DNA of 64,000 nt, taken from NCBI RefSeq assembly GCF_029094505.1, contig NZ_CP119108.1:1674001-1738000 (forward strand). The letters run 5' to 3'. This DNA is from Microbacterium horticulturae. Lineage in GTDB: Bacteria; Actinomycetota; Actinomycetes; Actinomycetales; Microbacteriaceae. Numbering within the stretch: position 1 is the first letter of the stretch; each line of letters opens with the position of its first letter. Positions 18,400-29,213 of this stretch are shown here, in pieces. Both the position numbers and the translations under genes were made by a program. The notes under the pieces are model-generated. The model made no database searches. It was given only the letters and a program-made list of their open reading frames with translations, and had not been told where the DNA came from.

Positions 18400-18929
18400 C
18401 GGCATGGGTGGCGCTGCTGCGCGGGGTCAACGTCGGCGGCGTCACGATCCGCAGCACTGAGCTGGCGGAGCTCTTTCGGTCGTTGGGCCTGGACGGCGTC
18501 CGGACGGTGCTCGCGAGCGGGAACGTGGTCTTCGAGATGGATGCCGCACCCGACGCGCGCGAGGAGCTCAAGGGTCGGATCGAGCGGGCGCTGCGGGACC
18601 GCTTCGGCTACGACGCGTGGATCGTGCTCGTGACGGCGCAGGAGCTGGCGGATGCCGCCGACGCGTTCCCCTTCGATGCGACGGATACCGCCCGACAGCC
18701 CTACGTGATCTTCTGCTCCGACGAAGCGATGCGTGACGAGCTGCTGGCGGCCGCGGCATCCCTCGACGCGACCGATGATCCGGTCGCCCCCGGGGTCGGC
18801 GTGATCTTCTGGAACCCCGAGAAGGGCCGCTCCGTCGACACCGCGTTCGCCCGGGTCCTGGCGAAGACGCGATTCAAGGCGAGCACGACGACACGCAACC
18901 TGCGGACGGTGCGGAAGCTGCTCGGCTGA
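18396..18929 (+). CDS. DUF1697 family protein
   Basis: A 177-residue soluble protein beginning [14 protein letters not shown], the signature of the DUF1697 family, with the later conserved segment LASGNVVFEMDA. No catalytic motif is known for the family. It overlaps pdxT by 4 bp, so it is probably co-transcribed with pdxST; the functional link is unproven. Confidence 0.8.
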   Translation: MTAWVALLRGVNVGGVTIRSTELAELFRSLGLDGVRTVLASGNVVFEMDAAPDAREELKGRIERALRDRFGYDAWIVLVTAQELADAADAFPFDATDTARQPYVIFCSDEAMRDELLAAAASLDATDDPVAPGVGVIFWNPEKGRSVDTAFARVLAKTRFKASTTTRNLRTVRKLLG

Positions 18930-18937
18930 TCACGCGA

Positions 18938-18943
18938 TAGCGT
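18938..18943 (+). promoter_or_regulatory. -10 box of the DUF402 gene (TAGCGT)
   Basis: TAGCGT ends 6 nt before ATG 18950 with no Shine-Dalgarno sequence. Confidence 0.4.
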
Positions 18944-18949
18944 GACGGA

Positions 18950-19810
18950 ATGCGTCTGCCCTTGGGAAGCGTCGATGTCAGTGCCAGCGGCGGAACGGCG
19001 GTGCTGCTGGGCAGGCGTGGCGAGCCGTGGCCGCGCATCGCGACACGAGAGCTGAGTCCCGAAGAGGCGCTGGATCGGGTCGGTGCGGAATTCGCGACCG
19101 GACGCGTCGCACCGGGATTCGCGGCCTCCGTGCCGTCGGCGGAAGGGTGCCGCTTCACCCCCGGCCAAGACATCCTGTGGCGGTACGGACGTCATCTCGA
19201 AGCGGTGCGGGTCGTGCGGGACGACGATCGGGGACTGGTGGTCTGGATTCCGCCGGGGTCAGAGCGGCTGGAATCCGTTCCCGCTGATGGGCGCCGCACC
19301 CGGGACGTGCCGATGGCCGAGCGGTTCAGCGTTCCGTGGGTGATCCGTGCGGCGCACTGGACCGGGCCCGGTCTGGTGCGCGTCGCGCCGACCGGCAAGC
19401 CGTGGTCGGTGTGGTTCTTCCGCCGTGACGACGGCACTCCGACCGGTGCGTACGTGAACCTGGAGCTCCCGCACCGACGAGATGCGGGAGGGGTCTACTC
19501 GCGCGATCTCGTGATGGATCTGTGGGTGGATGCCGGACACGCCGGGAGTGAGGACGTGTGGCTCAAAGATGCCGATGAGCTCGAAGCCACCGTTGCGCAG
19601 GGCCGTTACACGGCCGAGCAGGCAGAGGCCATCCGGTGCCTCGCCGATCTGGCGGGCCGCGATCTCGTCGCACCCGGAGGGTGGCCGCTTGACGAGGATT
19701 GGGGCCGGTGGACGCCCTCGCCCGAGCTGGACGTGCCCGTGCGCCTGCCGGATTCCGAAGAGGTACGCGCCGCACGTCGGCGGTCGGGGCGGGTCAGCGG
19801 CGAGGGCTGA
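18950..19810 (+). CDS. DUF402 domain protein
   Basis: A 286-residue soluble protein. The middle (about residues 65-210) has the DUF402/FomD-like pattern: [19 protein letters not shown], a WSVWFF segment, [10 protein letters not shown], and the acidic [10 protein letters not shown] with LKDADEL. Family members are nucleoside-phosphate hydrolases or of unknown function, and the acidic cluster suits metal binding. The first 60 residues are not recognised. It stands alone between pdxT-DUF1697 and yebC. Confidence 0.65.
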   Translation: MRLPLGSVDVSASGGTAVLLGRRGEPWPRIATRELSPEEALDRVGAEFATGRVAPGFAASVPSAEGCRFTPGQDILWRYGRHLEAVRVVRDDDRGLVVWIPPGSERLESVPADGRRTRDVPMAERFSVPWVIRAAHWTGPGLVRVAPTGKPWSVWFFRRDDGTPTGAYVNLELPHRRDAGGVYSRDLVMDLWVDAGHAGSEDVWLKDADELEATVAQGRYTAEQAEAIRCLADLAGRDLVAPGGWPLDEDWGRWTPSPELDVPVRLPDSEEVRAARRRSGRVSGEG

Positions 19811-19856
19811 CCCGCGACGATCTTGACGGTGCGAAAGAGGACCGGCCGAGAGTCCG

Positions 19857-19862
19857 TACACT
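19857..19862 (+). promoter_or_regulatory. -10 box of yebC (TACACT)
   Basis: TACACT ends 7 nt before the yebC ATG at 19870. Confidence 0.4.
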
Positions 19863-19869
19863 GGAAGTC

Positions 19870-20631
19870 ATGTCCGGCCACTCCAAGTGGGCGACGACCA
19901 AGCACAAGAAGGCCGTCATCGACGCGCGTCGTGCCAAGTCATTCGCCAAGCTCATCAAGAACATCGAAGTCGCCGCCAAGATCGGCGGCGCCGACCTCGC
20001 AGGCAACCCGACGCTGTACGACGCCGTGCAGAAGGCGAAGAAGACGTCGGTACCCAACGACAACATCGACCGTGCCATCAAGCGTGGCGCCGGGGTATCC
20101 GGTGAGTCCGTCGACTACCAGACGATCATGTACGAGGGGTACGGTCCCAACGGCGTCGCGCTGCTGATCGAGTGCCTCACCGACAACAAGAACCGCGCGG
20201 CCGCCGAGGTGCGCACCGCGCTCACGCGCAACGGTGCGACGCTGGCCGACCCCGGCAGCGTGTCGTACAACTTCACGCGTAAGGGCGTGATCGTCGTCGG
20301 CGGCGACGGCACCACGGAGGACGACCTGATGATGGCCGCCCTCGAAGCCGGTGCCGAGGATGTGGGGTCGCACGCGGACGGCTTCGAGGTCGTCACCGAG
20401 GCGTCCGATCTGGTCACGGTGCGCTCCGCCATCCAGGAGGCCGGCATCGACTACGAGTCTGCGGACGTCGAATTCGTGCCGTCATTGAAGGTCGAGGTCG
20501 ACGCCGAGACGGCGCGCAAGGTGTTCCGCATCATCGACGCGCTCGAAGACAGCGACGACGTGCAGAACGTCTACAGTAACTTCGACCTGTCGGCCGAGGT
20601 GCAGGCCGAGCTCGAGAACGACGACGACTGA
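19870..20631 (+). CDS. yebC: YebC/PmpR family protein
   Basis: A 253-residue YebC-family protein starting [18 protein letters not shown], the family signature, with the second domain [10 protein letters not shown] and acidic C-terminus. Family members were named as transcription regulators, and some have been shown to act in translation of proline-rich stretches. The neighbourhood (yebC directly before ruvCAB) is conserved in actinobacteria. The ATG follows a TANNNT box by 7 nt, implying a leaderless mRNA. Confidence 0.93.
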   Translation: MSGHSKWATTKHKKAVIDARRAKSFAKLIKNIEVAAKIGGADLAGNPTLYDAVQKAKKTSVPNDNIDRAIKRGAGVSGESVDYQTIMYEGYGPNGVALLIECLTDNKNRAAAEVRTALTRNGATLADPGSVSYNFTRKGVIVVGGDGTTEDDLMMAALEAGAEDVGSHADGFEVVTEASDLVTVRSAIQEAGIDYESADVEFVPSLKVEVDAETARKVFRIIDALEDSDDVQNVYSNFDLSAEVQAELENDDD

Positions 20632-20672
20632 GCCCGCGGGCGCGCCGCCCCGGCCCGTCCCGGACACCGGCC

Positions 20673-20678
20673 TAGGGT
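20673..20678 (+). promoter_or_regulatory. -10 box of ruvC (TAGGGT)
   Basis: TAGGGT ends 7 nt before GTG 20686, which helps choose that start over GTG 20677 and ATG 20701. Confidence 0.35.
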
Positions 20679-20685
20679 GGACGGC

Positions 20686-21255
20686 GTGAGCGGGCGAAGC
20701 ATGCGGGTGCTCGGGGTCGACCCCGGACTCACGCGATGCGGCGTGGGGGTGGTGGATGTCGCCCCCGACCGTTCGGCACGGCTTGTCTACGTCGGCGTCG
20801 TGCGTTCGCCCGCCGACGCACGCATCGAGTCACGGCTGGCGACGATCGCCGCCGGCATCCGCGAGGTGCTGGCCGCGCATCGGCCCGACGTGCTGGCCGT
20901 GGAGCGCGTGTTCGCACAGCAGAACCGCAACACGGTGATGGGCACCGCCCAGGCGAGCGGCATAGCACTGCTGCTCGCCGCCGAGCATGGCATCCCGGCC
21001 GCCACGCACACGCCCACCGAGGTGAAGGCCGCCATCACCGGCTATGGCGCTGCGGACAAGCTGCAGGTGCAGACCATGGTCGCGCGAATCCTGCGGTTGG
21101 ATGCCCTGCCGAAGCCCGCGGATGCCGCCGATGCGCTCGCGCTCGCCCTCTGCCACGCGTGGCGCGGGAGTGGGCTCGCATCGTCCGGGGCGCAGGGACC
21201 GCTGACCCCGGCACAGCGGGCGTGGGCGGATGCCGAACGTGCCTCGCGCCGGTGA
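20686..21255 (+). CDS. ruvC: Holliday junction resolvase RuvC
   Basis: A 189-residue endonuclease that cleaves Holliday junctions in the RuvABC complex. Catalytic acids are seen in GVDPGLT (first Asp), AVERVFAQQN (Glu) and the C-terminal ADAADALALALCH (paired Asp). Three starts are possible: GTG 20677, GTG 20686 and ATG 20701. 20686 is preferred from promoter spacing; 20701 would give MRVLGVDPGL and lose five residues. The last 25 residues are a low-complexity tail. Confidence 0.93.
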   Translation: MSGRSMRVLGVDPGLTRCGVGVVDVAPDRSARLVYVGVVRSPADARIESRLATIAAGIREVLAAHRPDVLAVERVFAQQNRNTVMGTAQASGIALLLAAEHGIPAATHTPTEVKAAITGYGAADKLQVQTMVARILRLDALPKPADAADALALALCHAWRGSGLASSGAQGPLTPAQRAWADAERASRR

Positions 21256-21292
21256 GACGTGTGTCGCTCGAACAAACGTCCGAGATTCGTCC

Positions 21293-21298
21293 TAGGCT
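21293..21298 (+). promoter_or_regulatory. -10 box of ruvA (TAGGCT)
   Basis: TAGGCT ends 6 nt before ATG 21305. It gives ruvAB a promoter separate from ruvC. Confidence 0.45.
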
Positions 21299-21304
21299 GT
21301 CGAC

Positions 21305-21922
21305 ATGATCTCTTCTCTGCACGGCACCGTCCTGCACGCCGGGTCCGACGTCGTCGAGGTCGTCGTCGGGGGAGTGGGCTTCACCGTTGCCGTGACGCCG
21401 GAGGTCGCGCGCTCGGCGCGCGTCGGCGAGACCCTGCATCTGCACACGAATCTCATCGTGCGCGAAGACGCGCTCTCGCTCTACGGGTTCGCCGAGCGGG
21501 CCGAGTGCTCGCTGTTCCAGATCCTTCTGGGAGTGACCGGCGTCGGTCCCAAATCCGCGCTGGGCGTGCTCTCGGCGATGTCGGTCGATCAGATCGCGCA
21601 GGCGGTGTCTGATGATGACGACGCGCCGTTCCGGCGTGTCTCCGGCATCGGGCCGAAGACGGCGAAGCTCATCGTCGTGCAACTGGCGGGCAAGCTGGCG
21701 CCGCCGGCTGCAGCCCCCGCTGGTGCGCCGGCAGCAGGCTCGGCGATCGCCGGTCAGGTGGTGATCGCACTGGTGGGTCTGGGCTGGAGTGAGCGCGTCG
21801 CGGCCGAGGCCGTCGAGGTCGTGGCGGCCGACGCGGGGGAGTCCGACCGCACGAACGTGCCGGCGATGCTGCGGCTGGCGCTGGCGCACCTCGGCCCGGC
21901 ACGGGAGGCCGCCCGTGGATGA
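21305..21922 (+). CDS. ruvA: Holliday junction DNA helicase subunit RuvA
   Basis: A 205-residue junction-binding protein: an OB-fold N-terminus ([11 protein letters not shown]), tandem helix-hairpin-helix motifs ([16 protein letters not shown] and [13 protein letters not shown]), a linker, and a C-terminal RuvB-contacting domain ([19 protein letters not shown]). It tetramerises on Holliday junctions and loads RuvB. It overlaps ruvB by 8 bp. Confidence 0.96.
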   Translation: MISSLHGTVLHAGSDVVEVVVGGVGFTVAVTPEVARSARVGETLHLHTNLIVREDALSLYGFAERAECSLFQILLGVTGVGPKSALGVLSAMSVDQIAQAVSDDDDAPFRRVSGIGPKTAKLIVVQLAGKLAPPAAAPAGAPAAGSAIAGQVVIALVGLGWSERVAAEAVEVVAADAGESDRTNVPAMLRLALAHLGPAREAARG

Positions 21923-22943
21923 GCTCGACCCCGAGATCCAAGACGAGTCCGAGCTCGCTATCGAGGGCGCGCTGCGCCCGTCCTCGCTCGCCGAGTTCAT
22001 CGGGCAGCAGAAGGTCCGTGGTCAGCTGCAACTCCTGCTCGACGCCGCCCGCATCCAGCAGCGGCCCGCCGATCACATTCTGCTGGCGGGCCCACCGGGA
22101 CTGGGCAAGACCACGTTGGCGATGATCGTGGCCCACGAGAGCGGCCGCGCGCTGCGCATGTCGAGTGGTCCCGCCATCCAGCACGCCGGCGATCTCGCCG
22201 CACTGCTGTCGAGCCTGACGCCCGGCGAGGTCCTCTTCATCGACGAGGTGCACCGCATGGCGCGCTCGGCCGAAGAGATGCTCTACCTCGCCATGGAAGA
22301 CTTCCGCATCGACATCATGGTCGGCAAGGGCGCCGGCGCCACCAGCATCCCGCTCGACCTCGCACCCTTCACCCTTGTCGGCGCCACCACGCGATCCGGG
22401 CTGCTGCCCAATCCGCTGCGCGACCGCTTCGGCTTCACCGCCCATCTGGAGTACTACGAGCCCGACGAACTCGAGCAGGTCATCGCCCGCTCGGCCGCCA
22501 TGCTCGACGTTGCGCTTCCTCAGCCGGCGCGAGCGGAGATCGCACGTCGCTCGCGCGGCACTCCGCGCATCGCGAACCGCCTCCTGCGCAGGGTGCGTGA
22601 CTACGTGATCGTGTACGGGTCGGGTGCCGCGGGCACTGTGGACCCGGCGATCGTCGATGCCGCGCTCGATCTGTACGACGTCGATGCGATAGGTCTGGAC
22701 CGGCTCGACCGCGCCGTGCTCGACGGCTTGATCCGCCGATTCCGCGGAGGGCCGGTGGGGCTGAACACGCTCGCGGTCACGGTCGGTGAGGAGGCGGAGA
22801 CCATCGAATCGGTGGTCGAGCCCTACCTCGTGCGGATCGGCTTCATGGCCCGTACTCCGCGCGGTCGCGTGGCGACACCGGAGGCCTATCAGCACCTAGG
22901 GATTCCGCATGCGGACGGAGCCCTGAACCTCGATGACCTATAA
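21915..22943 (+). CDS. ruvB: Holliday junction DNA helicase RuvB
   Basis: A 342-residue AAA+ motor driving branch migration. Walker [12 protein letters not shown], Walker [10 protein letters not shown], sensor 1 GATTRSG and the arginine-finger region NPLRDRFG are in order, followed by the winged-helix DNA-binding domain ([26 protein letters not shown]). Start GTG 21915 lies inside the end of ruvA. The final codons contain the TATAAT box of the next transcription unit. Confidence 0.97.
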   Translation: MDELDPEIQDESELAIEGALRPSSLAEFIGQQKVRGQLQLLLDAARIQQRPADHILLAGPPGLGKTTLAMIVAHESGRALRMSSGPAIQHAGDLAALLSSLTPGEVLFIDEVHRMARSAEEMLYLAMEDFRIDIMVGKGAGATSIPLDLAPFTLVGATTRSGLLPNPLRDRFGFTAHLEYYEPDELEQVIARSAAMLDVALPQPARAEIARRSRGTPRIANRLLRRVRDYVIVYGSGAAGTVDPAIVDAALDLYDVDAIGLDRLDRAVLDGLIRRFRGGPVGLNTLAVTVGEEAETIESVVEPYLVRIGFMARTPRGRVATPEAYQHLGIPHADGALNLDDL

Positions 22944-22944
22944 T
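22939..22944 (+). promoter_or_regulatory. -10 box upstream of yajC (TATAAT)
   Basis: A perfect consensus TATAAT overlaps the ruvB stop codon. The predicted transcript has a leader of about 70 nt before yajC. No clear -35 is visible. Confidence 0.45.
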
Positions 22945-23018
22945 CGCTGAAGGCTTCCCCGATCCCCCTCCGGCAGTGCCGCCGCGGCATGCCGACTTCG
23001 AAAGGTGTTACCCCCCGC

Positions 23019-23483
23019 ATGATCTTTGCGCAGACGACAGCCGCAGCCGCCGACACGGCGAGTTCCGGCGGCATCGCCACGTTCTTCTCCCAGTACGGCC
23101 TGATCATCCTTCTGGTCCTGCTCCTGGTCTTCATGTTCTGGAGCTCGCGTCGCCGGATGGCCAAGCAGAAGACGGAGCAGGAGGCCAAGGCCCGCCAGAC
23201 CGTGCCGGGCGCCCAGGTGCTGCTGCAGGGCGGTCTCTACGGGACGATCGTGTCGTACGACCCCGACAACCTCGACCAGCCGGCGATCGTCGAGCTCGCG
23301 CCCGGGGTCGACATCAAGGTCCACAGCCAGGCGATCCTGCGCGTCGTGACGCCGACCGACGAAGCGCCCGCGGACGAGGCCTTCGACGACGAGTCGACTG
23401 CCCCGCAGATCGAGACGGCGGAGGAGACGGCCGAACGGCTCAACGCCGAGAAGAACGACAAGAAGGACACGCCCGAGGCCTGA
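23019..23483 (+). CDS. yajC: SecDF-associated membrane protein YajC
   Basis: A 154-residue accessory subunit of the Sec translocon. One transmembrane helix (about residues 23-42, YGLIILLVLLLVFMFW) is followed by the YajC cytoplasmic domain with the conserved VPGAQVLLQGGLYGTIV, then an acidic tail. ATG 23019 with AAAGGTG upstream is preferred; ATG 22989 would add ten polar residues without a ribosome site. It is followed by secD and secF as usual. Confidence 0.92.
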   Translation: MIFAQTTAAAADTASSGGIATFFSQYGLIILLVLLLVFMFWSSRRRMAKQKTEQEAKARQTVPGAQVLLQGGLYGTIVSYDPDNLDQPAIVELAPGVDIKVHSQAILRVVTPTDEAPADEAFDDESTAPQIETAEETAERLNAEKNDKKDTPEA

Positions 23484-23514
23484 TCGGGCCGCCCCGCGAG
23501 AAAGCTGACCCTCC

Positions 23515-25278
23515 GTGGCCGCATCCACCCCCGTCAAGCACGCTTGGCGCGCCCTTCTGGGCCTCGTCATCGTCGTCGCCGTCCTGGCCGGCATCAATGC
23601 CCTGGGCGTCTACGTGTTCAAGGGTGCCTCGTGGGCGCCCGAACTCGCCCTCGACCTGCGCGGCGGCACCCAGATCATCCTGCAGGCGAAGACTCCCGAC
23701 GGCTCGAAGCCGACCACGGACGAGATGGCACAGGCGGCGACGATCATTCGCCAGCGCGTCGACGCGTCAGGCGTCGGTGAGTCCGACATCCAGACGCAGG
23801 CCGGCAATCAGATCGTCGTGCAGATCCCCGGCAAGGCGGACGACGAGACCCGCAAGCGCATCGAGGCCTCCGCGCAGATGCAGCTCCGGGCGGTGCTGTA
23901 TTCGGGTGCCCCGGCCACCAGTTACGTCGGTGAGGACAACAAGGAGACGCCGTACCCCACGCCGGCTCCGACGTTGGAGGCGACGCCGACCGCGTCGCCG
24001 TCGAACGCGAGCGACCCGAGCTGGATCACTCCGAAGCTGCAGGCCCAGTTCCTCGCGTATGACTGTGACAATCCGGACAATGACCCGGCGGACGCACCCA
24101 AGGACGAGCCGCTGATCACGTGCGAGGCCGATGGGTCGGCGAAGTACATCCTCGGTCCTGTCGAGAGCCAGGTGATCGATGGTAAGACCGTCTACCTGGA
24201 CGGCTCACGCATCAAGACCGCCAGCTACGGCACCAACTCGCAGACCGGCGAGTGGCAGGTGGATCTGAAGTTCGACGCCAACGGCACGAAGATCTTCTCC
24301 GAGGTCAGCGTGCGCCTGTACGGGCTGAAGAGCGAGTCGCCACGCGACCAGTTCGCCTTCGTGCTCGACGGCAAGGTCATCTCCGCACCGTCGATGAACG
24401 GCGTCATCACCGACGGCAACCCGTCCATCACGGGAAACTTCAACGAGCAGACGGCGAAGACTCTTGCCGACCAGCTCAAGTACGGCGCACTGCCGTTGAG
24501 CTTCACCGTGGTCAGCTCTGACACCATTTCGGCGACGCTCGGTTCGCAGCAGCTGCAGATCGGCCTGATCGCGGGCCTCATCGGTCTGGCACTGGTGGCG
24601 CTGTACTCGCTGATCAGTTACCGGGCCCTGGGCTTCGTGATCATCGCCTCGCTGGCGGTGATGGGCGTGATCACGTACCTGATGCTGTGCATCCTCGCCT
24701 GGCGCATGGGCTTCCGCCTCTCGCTGGCCAGCGTCGCGGGTCTCATCGTGACGATCGCGTTCACGGCAGACTCGTTCATCGTCTACTTCGAGCGAATACG
24801 CGACGAGCTGCGCGACGGCAAGTCCATCACCGGCGCCGTCGAAGACGGCTGGGCCAGCGCGAAGCGCACGATCTACATCGCGAAGGCCGTGAACATCCTC
24901 GCCGCTGTGGTGCTGTACATCCTGGCGGATGCCACGGTGAAGGGCTTCGCCTTCACTCTCGGGCTCACCACGGCCATCGACATCCTGATCTTCATCCTGT
25001 TCACGCACCCGGTCATGCAGCTCGCGGCGCGAACGCGATTCTTCGGCCAGGGGCACAAGCTCTCCGGGATGGACCCGGACGCCCTGGGCGCCGTCTACCG
25101 TGGCCGCGCGCAGTTCGTGGCGCCGGCCATCGAGGGTAAGGGTGCCGCTGCGCGGCGCACCGGCCGCTCCCGCAAGGAGGCCGAACGTCGGCAGACCATC
25201 GCCGAACGCAAGCTCGCGGAGGAACGTTCGGCGAAGGAGAGTCAATCCACGACCGTCAAGAAGGGGGCTGATCGCTGA
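23515..25278 (+). CDS. secD: Protein translocase subunit SecD
   Basis: A 587-residue inner-membrane protein that uses the proton gradient to help export through SecYEG. It has one N-terminal TM helix, the motif LDLRGGTQIILQA (D1), a large periplasm-type domain with a Pro/Thr/Ala-rich insert (about 140-165), FNEQTAKTLADQLKYGALPL, then five TM helices with TADSFIVYFERIRDELRDGKS. A basic C-terminal tail of about 60 residues is an actinobacterial extension. It starts at GTG 23515 and its stop overlaps secF (TGATG). Confidence 0.95.
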   Translation: MAASTPVKHAWRALLGLVIVVAVLAGINALGVYVFKGASWAPELALDLRGGTQIILQAKTPDGSKPTTDEMAQAATIIRQRVDASGVGESDIQTQAGNQIVVQIPGKADDETRKRIEASAQMQLRAVLYSGAPATSYVGEDNKETPYPTPAPTLEATPTASPSNASDPSWITPKLQAQFLAYDCDNPDNDPADAPKDEPLITCEADGSAKYILGPVESQVIDGKTVYLDGSRIKTASYGTNSQTGEWQVDLKFDANGTKIFSEVSVRLYGLKSESPRDQFAFVLDGKVISAPSMNGVITDGNPSITGNFNEQTAKTLADQLKYGALPLSFTVVSSDTISATLGSQQLQIGLIAGLIGLALVALYSLISYRALGFVIIASLAVMGVITYLMLCILAWRMGFRLSLASVAGLIVTIAFTADSFIVYFERIRDELRDGKSITGAVEDGWASAKRTIYIAKAVNILAAVVLYILADATVKGFAFTLGLTTAIDILIFILFTHPVMQLAARTRFFGQGHKLSGMDPDALGAVYRGRAQFVAPAIEGKGAAARRTGRSRKEAERRQTIAERKLAEERSAKESQSTTVKKGADR

Positions 25279-26267
25279 TGGGCGCCATGAGCCGGTTCGG
25301 CAACAACCTCTACTCGGGCAAGGTCTCCTTCCCCTTCGTTCCCAAGCGGCGACTGTGGTTCATCATCGCCGGCGCGCTCGTCGTGCTGTCGGTGCTGGTC
25401 CCCTTCGTGCGACCGGTGGAGTTCTCCATCGAGTTCACCGGGGGCTCGCAGTTCACCGTGTCGGGCGTGAGCGATCCCGACCAGACGGTCGCGTCAGCTG
25501 CCGTGGTGTCGGTGGTACCTGATGCCACCACCAAGGTGACGACGGTGGGCACCGACAGCGTGCGCGTGCAGACCGACCAGATGACCGCCGACGAGACCCA
25601 GGCGGTCCGTGCAGCGCTGGCGAAGGCGTACGACGTAGAGATCGGGGAGGTCACGGCGTCGTTCATCGGTCCGAGCTGGGGCGCAGATGTCACACGGCAG
25701 TCGCTGTGGGGCCTGGCCATCTTCCTGGCGCTGACCTTCCTCATCCTGGCGCTCTACTTCCGGACGTGGAAGATGTCGGCCGCCGCGATCATCGGCCTCG
25801 TCGACGTGCTCGTCATCACGATCGGCATCTACGCGGCGGCGGGCTTCGAAGTGTCGCCGGCGGCGGTGATCGGGTTCCTCACGATCCTGGCGTATTCGCT
25901 GTACGACGTGACGGTCGTGTTCGACAAGATCCGCGAGAACACGCATGAGGACGGCGAGCATGCCAACCGCACGTTTGCAGAATCGGTGAACCTGGCGGTC
26001 AACCAGACGCTGGTCCGTTCGATCAACACGACCGTGGTGGCCGTGCTGCCGGTCGGCGCGATCCTGTTCATCGGTGCATTCTGGCTGGGCGCGGAGACCC
26101 TCAGCGACATCTCGCTGGCGATCTTCGTGGGCATCATCGTGGCGGCATACTCGACGCTGTTCGTGGCATCCCCTCTCTACTCGTTGTTCCGCGAGGGCGA
26201 GCCCGCTCTCAAGGCCCACGATGCGAAGGTCCGCAAGGCCCGGGCGCAGTCGGCGGTGACCGTCTGA
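25278..26267 (+). CDS. secF: Protein translocase subunit SecF
   Basis: A 329-residue partner of SecD with six TM helices. Signature segments are [10 protein letters not shown] near the N-terminus and the membrane motifs [19 protein letters not shown] and [15 protein letters not shown]. Start ATG 25278 overlaps the secD stop; ATG 25287 (MSRFGNN) is an alternative. Confidence 0.95.
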   Translation: MGAMSRFGNNLYSGKVSFPFVPKRRLWFIIAGALVVLSVLVPFVRPVEFSIEFTGGSQFTVSGVSDPDQTVASAAVVSVVPDATTKVTTVGTDSVRVQTDQMTADETQAVRAALAKAYDVEIGEVTASFIGPSWGADVTRQSLWGLAIFLALTFLILALYFRTWKMSAAAIIGLVDVLVITIGIYAAAGFEVSPAAVIGFLTILAYSLYDVTVVFDKIRENTHEDGEHANRTFAESVNLAVNQTLVRSINTTVVAVLPVGAILFIGAFWLGAETLSDISLAIFVGIIVAAYSTLFVASPLYSLFREGEPALKAHDAKVRKARAQSAVTV

Positions 26268-26293
26268 GAAGCGGTCGGCGCGAGCGCCGGGCG

Positions 26294-26299
26294 TAGGAT
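26294..26299 (+). promoter_or_regulatory. -10 box of rel (TAGGAT)
   Basis: TAGGAT lies about 30 nt before the rel ATG, leaving a short leader with a ribosome-binding site. Confidence 0.4.
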
Positions 26300-26328
26300 T
26301 GTCGGAATCAACGCAGAGGGGGCGGAGC

Positions 26329-28581
26329 ATGGCTGAGACCGTCTCCTCTGCGCAGAGCTCCTCGCTGCGCAGGCTCGTGCCACGGATCTTCTCGCGCTCC
26401 GCGCGGCGCGACGACGTCGAGCAGCTGATTCGCACCGTGCGTGCGCATCATCCCAAGGGCGACCTTTCCATTCTCGAACGGGCATATGCCACCGCCGAGA
26501 GAGCACACGACGGGCAGAAGCGGCAGAGCGGCGAGCCATACATCACGCATCCGCTCGCCGTTGCGCAGGTTCTTGCAGATCTGGGACTCGGGCCGCGTGC
26601 GGTCGCGGCGGCGCTGCTGCACGACACCGTCGAAGACACCGACTACAGCCTCGCCGAGCTGACCCGCGACTTCGGCGACGAGGTCGCGATGCTCGTCGAC
26701 GGTGTCACCAAACTCGACAAGGTGAAGTACGGCGAGAGCGCACAGGCCGAGACGGTCCGCAAGATGATCGTGGCGATGTCCCGCGACATCCGGGTTCTCA
26801 TCATCAAACTCGCCGATCGCCTGCACAACGCGCGCACCTGGGGGTTCGTTCCCCCGGAGAAGGCCAAGCGCAAAGCAACCGAGACGCTGGAGATCTACGC
26901 TCCACTGGCCCATCGCCTCGGCATCCAGACCATCAAGGCAGAACTCGAGGATCTCTCCTTCGCCGTCCTGCAGCCCAAGCTGTACGCCGAGATCGACAGC
27001 CTGGTCAAGCAGCGCACCCCGCAGCGCGAGCAGTACGTGCAGACGGTCATCAAGGACGTGGAGTCCGATCTGCGCGACCTGAAGATCCGCGGGCAGGTGA
27101 TGGGGCGGCCCAAGCAGCTGTACTCCGTGTACCAGAAGATGATCGTCCGCGGCCGTGAGTTCGACGACATCTACGACCTCATCGGCATCCGTGTGCTCGT
27201 GAACACCGTGCGCGACTGCTACGCGGTGCTGGGAGCCATCCACGCGCGCTGGACACCGTTACCGGGCCGCTTCAAGGATTACATCGCGACGCCGAAGTTC
27301 AACCTGTACCAGTCGCTGCACACCACAGTGATCGGCCCCGGTGGTCGCACGGTGGAAATCCAGATCCGTACGCACGAGATGCATCAGCAGGCCGAGTACG
27401 GTGTGGCGGCGCACTGGAAGTACAAAGAGCGGATGAACGGCGGCAAGTCAGACGGCCGCGTCGACGCCGACATGGCCTGGCTGGCTCGTATCTCGGATTG
27501 GCAGGCCGAGACGGCCGACCCGGGGGAGTTCCTCGATTCGCTCCGGTTCGAGATCGGTGCGAAGGAGGTCTACGTCTTCACACCGAAGGGGCGGGTGATC
27601 GGCCTCCCTGCCGGTGCCACCCCCGTCGACTTCGCCTATGCGGTCCACACCGAGGTCGGGCACCGCACCATGGGGGCGAAGGTCAACGGGCGTCTCGTCC
27701 CGCTCGAGTCCGAACTGCACTCGGGTGATGTCGTCGAAGTCTTCACCTCGAAGAATCCGGATGCCGGCCCCAGCCAGGACTGGCTGAGCTTCGTCAAGAG
27801 CACGCGCGCGCGCAGCAAGATCCGCGGTTGGTTCACGAAAGAGCGCCGCGAGGAGGCCATCGAGCAGGGCAAGGAGGCCATCGCGCGCGCGATGCGCCGG
27901 CAGAACCTTCCCCTCCAGCGGCTGATGAGCCAGGATTCCTTCGCCGAGGTCGCGCAGCAACTGCGGTACGAAGACGTCTCCGCCCTCTACGCGGCGGTCG
28001 GCGAGGGCCACGTGTCGACGCAGTCGGTCCTTGAGAAGGTCACCGCGCTCGTCACGGCGAACGAGACCGCGACGGGCCCGATCGACCTGCCGCCGCACGG
28101 CGGCAAGCCGCGCTCTCACCGGGGTGGCAGCGACTCGGGCATCCTCGTCCGGGGCGCGGACGACATTCTCGTCAAGCTCGCCAAGTGCTGCACCCCGGTG
28201 CCCGGTGACAAGATCGTCGGGTTCGTCACCCGCGGCAGCGGCGTCTCCGTACACCGTGCCGACTGCACGAACGTGAAGGCGCTCATGGCCAACCCCGAGC
28301 GGCTCATCGACGTCGAGTGGGCGCCGACATCCAAGAGCGTGTTCCTGGTGCAGATCCAGGTGGAGGCCCTGGACCGGTCGGGTCTGCTCAGCGATGTCAC
28401 GCGGGTTCTCAGCGACCACCACGTCAATATCCTTTCGGCGACGGTCAGCACGGGCGACGACCGCCTGGCGATCAGCCGTTTCGTCTTCGAGATGGGCGAT
28501 ACCGTTCACCTGGATCGGGTGCTGAACGCGGTGCGCCGGATCGAAGCCGTCTACGACGTCTACCGCGTGACATCGAGCTGA
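26329..28581 (+). CDS. rel: Bifunctional (p)ppGpp synthetase/hydrolase Rel
   Basis: A 750-residue stringent-response enzyme. N-terminal HD hydrolase: [10 protein letters not shown] and [11 protein letters not shown] with [11 protein letters not shown]. Synthetase: [33 protein letters not shown] and [24 protein letters not shown]. Then come a TGS domain ([20 protein letters not shown]), a zinc-finger/helical region with CCTPVPGD, and a C-terminal ACT domain. Both catalytic halves look intact. ATG 26329 with GAGGGGGCGGAG upstream is chosen over the TTG at 26299. Its end overlaps the convergent gene by 22 bp. Confidence 0.96.
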   Translation: MAETVSSAQSSSLRRLVPRIFSRSARRDDVEQLIRTVRAHHPKGDLSILERAYATAERAHDGQKRQSGEPYITHPLAVAQVLADLGLGPRAVAAALLHDTVEDTDYSLAELTRDFGDEVAMLVDGVTKLDKVKYGESAQAETVRKMIVAMSRDIRVLIIKLADRLHNARTWGFVPPEKAKRKATETLEIYAPLAHRLGIQTIKAELEDLSFAVLQPKLYAEIDSLVKQRTPQREQYVQTVIKDVESDLRDLKIRGQVMGRPKQLYSVYQKMIVRGREFDDIYDLIGIRVLVNTVRDCYAVLGAIHARWTPLPGRFKDYIATPKFNLYQSLHTTVIGPGGRTVEIQIRTHEMHQQAEYGVAAHWKYKERMNGGKSDGRVDADMAWLARISDWQAETADPGEFLDSLRFEIGAKEVYVFTPKGRVIGLPAGATPVDFAYAVHTEVGHRTMGAKVNGRLVPLESELHSGDVVEVFTSKNPDAGPSQDWLSFVKSTRARSKIRGWFTKERREEAIEQGKEAIARAMRRQNLPLQRLMSQDSFAEVAQQLRYEDVSALYAAVGEGHVSTQSVLEKVTALVTANETATGPIDLPPHGGKPRSHRGGSDSGILVRGADDILVKLAKCCTPVPGDKIVGFVTRGSGVSVHRADCTNVKALMANPERLIDVEWAPTSKSVFLVQIQVEALDRSGLLSDVTRVLSDHHVNILSATVSTGDDRLAISRFVFEMGDTVHLDRVLNAVRRIEAVYDVYRVTSS

Positions 28582-29123
28582 GCCGCACCTGCTATCCACG
28601 TCCGGAGGGTCGTACGGGCACGGCGCTTTCCGGGTAGCGGTCCGGACCGCTCGAGCGAGAGCAGCGCGTCTGCAGGGGTGACGGCGCCGATCTCGAGGAG
28701 CTGCTGCGCGGTCGTCGTGGCAACCGTCGAATCCGCGCGCAGAAGGTCAGTGACAGTCCGGGCCACAGTCGTCACCCGCACGCCCCCGAGGAGCAGAATG
28801 TCGCACTGATCCAGAGGTGTGTCGTGGTAGTCGAGGCGCAGGTCGATCACGTGATGCCGGCGTCGTGCGCCGATGCGCTGCACGCTGTGCCGTGCGGGCG
28901 GCCCGGCGGTCGCACCGTGGATCCACGCGGCGCTCAGCCCGGTGGCCGCGAGACCCTCACCGAGCAGCGGTGCTATCGATCCGGCGCGGAGTGCAGCGGT
29001 CTCCACCGCGTCCGCGGGCATATAGGCGTCGCCGACGGAGATGAGGTGTCCGTCGAGGCATGCCGCGCTCAGCTCGGCCGAAGAGAGACGATCACCGGGG
29101 AAGTACAGATGCGCGGATCCCAT
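28560..29123 (-). CDS. Hypothetical protein, weakly AbiEi-antitoxin-like
   Basis: A 187-residue protein. The layout resembles the AbiEi-family proteins common in actinobacteria: an N-terminal helical region, then WIHGATAG, a polar strand region [12 protein letters not shown], and [17 protein letters not shown]. No AbiEii-type nucleotidyltransferase toxin lies nearby, so a toxin-antitoxin role is not supported. A box CACACT ends 6 nt before the ATG, similar to the leaderless spacing elsewhere. It overlaps the end of rel tail to tail. Confidence 0.5.
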   Translation of the reverse strand: MGSAHLYFPGDRLSSAELSAACLDGHLISVGDAYMPADAVETAALRAGSIAPLLGEGLAATGLSAAWIHGATAGPPARHSVQRIGARRRHHVIDLRLDYHDTPLDQCDILLLGGVRVTTVARTVTDLLRADSTVATTTAQQLLEIGAVTPADALLSLERSGPLPGKRRARTTLRTWIAGAAQLDVTR

Positions 29124-29213
29124 ACCGGCAGTGTGCCCGAGCGGGCGGCCGCGGGGCAGGGGGGATGCTGCGGCTGTGGATAACCGCGGCGGAGTGCGTA
29201 CCGATGCGCGGCG

